Positions 44,681-45,650 of a DNA stretch of 45,650 bases are shown here, piece by piece. Positions within the stretch are counted from its first letter, which is position 1; every line of letters starts with the position of its first letter. This DNA is from an uncultured Eubacteriales bacterium (lineage in GTDB: Bacteria > Bacillota > Clostridia > Lachnospirales > Lachnospiraceae): assembly GCA_949286525.1 (NCBI GenBank), contig CASECT010000051.1, forward strand, positions 1-45,650. Direction: 5' to 3'. A program made the position numbers and the translations under genes. The notes below the pieces were generated by a model. The model ran no database searches, had not been told where the DNA came from, and was given only the letters and a program-made list of their open reading frames with translations.

Positions 44681-45496
44681 ATGGAGCAGATTTTTATCAG
44701 AGATCTTCAGGTATATGGGTACCATGGCGTATACAGACAGGAGAAGGAACAGGGGCAGAATTTTCTGGTGCAGGCCCGGGCGGATCTTTCCTTTGCCCGC
44801 GCGGCGGCGGCAGACGAACTTGGGGAGACGGTGGATTACGGCTCTCTTTGCCTTCTGATCCGGGATTTTTTTCAGGCAAAGAGATTTGACCTGCTGGAGA
44901 CCGTCGCGAAGGACCTTTCCGCGGAAATTTTTCGGAAATTTCCGGCCATCGACGGCTTGTTTCTTGAGATCGGAAAGCCCCAGGCGCCGATTCCCATGGA
45001 GTTTGCCAATGTGGGAGTGCGTTTGGAACGCCGGTGGCGTCCGGCGGCTATCGCCCTGGGCTCCAATATGGGGGAAAAAGGCGAGCATCTGGATTTTGCG
45101 GTCCGATCTCTGGAAAACGCGGACGCGGTCCGAAGGCTTACCGTCTCCGAATATTATGTGACAAAACCGTACGGGTATGAAGAACAGGAGGATTTTTTCA
45201 ACGCGGCGGCGGTGTTTGAAACCTATCTTACCCCGGAGGAATTGCTGGATTTTCTGCATGAGATCGAGGCGGAACGAGGCAGGGAGCGGATCATCCGCTG
45301 GGGGCCCCGGACGCTGGACCTGGACATTCTGTTTTATGATAACCTGACAAGAAACAGCGAGACGCTGACCATCCCCCACACGGATATGCACAACCGTCTG
45401 TTTGTGCTGGAGCCCCTGGCCGAGATCGCGCCCTGGTGGGTGCATCCCTGGAAGGGAAAGAGTGTGGCGGAACTGTATAAGGAGTTGAAGGGATGA
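44681..45496 (+). CDS. folK: Bifunctional dihydroneopterin aldolase / HPPK (FolB-FolK fusion)
   Basis: One 271-residue protein joins two consecutive steps. FolB (about 1-118: IFIRDLQVYGYHGVYRQEKEQGQNF, ETVDYGSL, LLETVAKDL) cleaves dihydroneopterin. FolK (about 119-271: AIALGSNMGEKGEHL, VTKPYGYEEQEDFFNAA, GPRTLDLDILFYD, IPHTDMHNRLFVLEPLAEIAP) adds pyrophosphate to hydroxymethyl-dihydropterin. ATG at 44681 is supported by GAGAGGAACG. The downstream gene overlaps it by 4 bases. Confidence 0.95.
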   Translation: MEQIFIRDLQVYGYHGVYRQEKEQGQNFLVQARADLSFARAAAADELGETVDYGSLCLLIRDFFQAKRFDLLETVAKDLSAEIFRKFPAIDGLFLEIGKPQAPIPMEFANVGVRLERRWRPAAIALGSNMGEKGEHLDFAVRSLENADAVRRLTVSEYYVTKPYGYEEQEDFFNAAAVFETYLTPEELLDFLHEIEAERGRERIIRWGPRTLDLDILFYDNLTRNSETLTIPHTDMHNRLFVLEPLAEIAPWWVHPWKGKSVAELYKELKG

Positions 45497-45650
45497 GAGC
45501 AAACCGATTCTGGCAGATCGCCTATCCCATGGCGGTCTATTATCTGATGTATCATTTTCTGCATATTCTTTTTCTGGTGGTAACCGGAGGCCGTCTGGGT
45601 TCACTGGAGTGCCTGGCGCTGGCCTCCGCCATTACCCTCGTGGTCATGGT
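45493..45650 (+). CDS. N-terminus of a membrane protein, cut by the window edge
   Basis: An ATG at 45493 overlaps the folK stop as ATGA. The frame stays open to the window end and reads about 52 residues, with hydrophobic stretches YLMYHFLHILFLVV and LALASAITLVVMV. It therefore looks like a multi-pass membrane protein. Too little is visible to name it; being coupled to the folate genes does not prove a related role. Confidence 0.55.
   Translation, partial: MRANRFWQIAYPMAVYYLMYHFLHILFLVVTGGRLGSLECLALASAITLVVM

Overview
The window is a gene-dense chromosomal stretch of an anaerobic Gram-positive bacterium of the class Clostridia, most likely family Lachnospiraceae. The signs are sigma-A promoters and AGGAGG ribosome-binding sites, class III (oxygen-sensitive) ribonucleotide reductase, acetate kinase, an archaeal-type IMP cyclohydrolase beside a stand-alone AICAR transformylase, two small Gram-positive signal peptidases, and the gene orders yceD-rpmF-plsX-acpP-rnc-smc-ftsY and ylxM-ffh-rpsP-khpA-rimM-trmD-rplS. 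Base composition is moderate (about half G+C by eye). No tRNA, rRNA, CRISPR array, insertion sequence or prophage was seen. The family placement is inferred from gene content, not from a search.

Layout. (1) 1-2330: terminator of an upstream unit, then a two-component system. (2) 2340-6461: hisH, hisF, ung, a PurO-type IMP cyclohydrolase and AICAR transformylase. HisH/HisF release AICAR, and the last two genes turn AICAR into IMP. (3) 6581-9926, minus strand: a multi-pass membrane protein of unknown function, an ECF sigma factor overlapping it, and tmcAL (tRNA modification). (4) 10223-20197: ackA, then from a perfect-consensus promoter yceD-rpmF, plsX-acpP, rnc-smc-ftsY and ilvA. (5) 20302-24379: ylxM-ffh-rpsP-khpA-rimM-trmD-rplS, covering protein targeting, the ribosome and tRNA modification. 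(6) 24441-32987: signal peptidase, rbgA, second signal peptidase, rnhB, yraN, pgeF, a PDZ/radical-SAM DUF512 protein, der, plsY, gpsA. (7) 33127-36991: nrdD-nrdG with an NrdR-type operator, dut and a degenerate phosphoribosyltransferase-like protein. (8) 37130-41340: a type II topoisomerase pair resembling topoisomerase IV. (9) 41341-45496: folC-folE-HD-folP-folBK, a folate operon, followed by the start of a membrane protein cut by the window edge.

Most of the window is core housekeeping sequence, and I did not find a clear-cut undescribed defence or mobile system. The observations most worth a second look are: the HD-domain protein between folE and folP, a candidate for the often-missing dihydroneopterin triphosphate dephosphorylation step; the HisHF-to-IMP gene cluster; the ECF sigma factor with its membrane partner; a phosphoribosyltransferase-like protein lacking the acidic PRPP-loop pair; a 12-bp nested hairpin between nrdD and nrdG; two terminators whose 3' arms double as the -35 box of the next promoter, each with a very short or absent leader; and a candidate autoregulatory leader in front of rplS. 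There is no gene-free stretch longer than 300 bases. The longest, 9927-10222, is described as a regulatory region.
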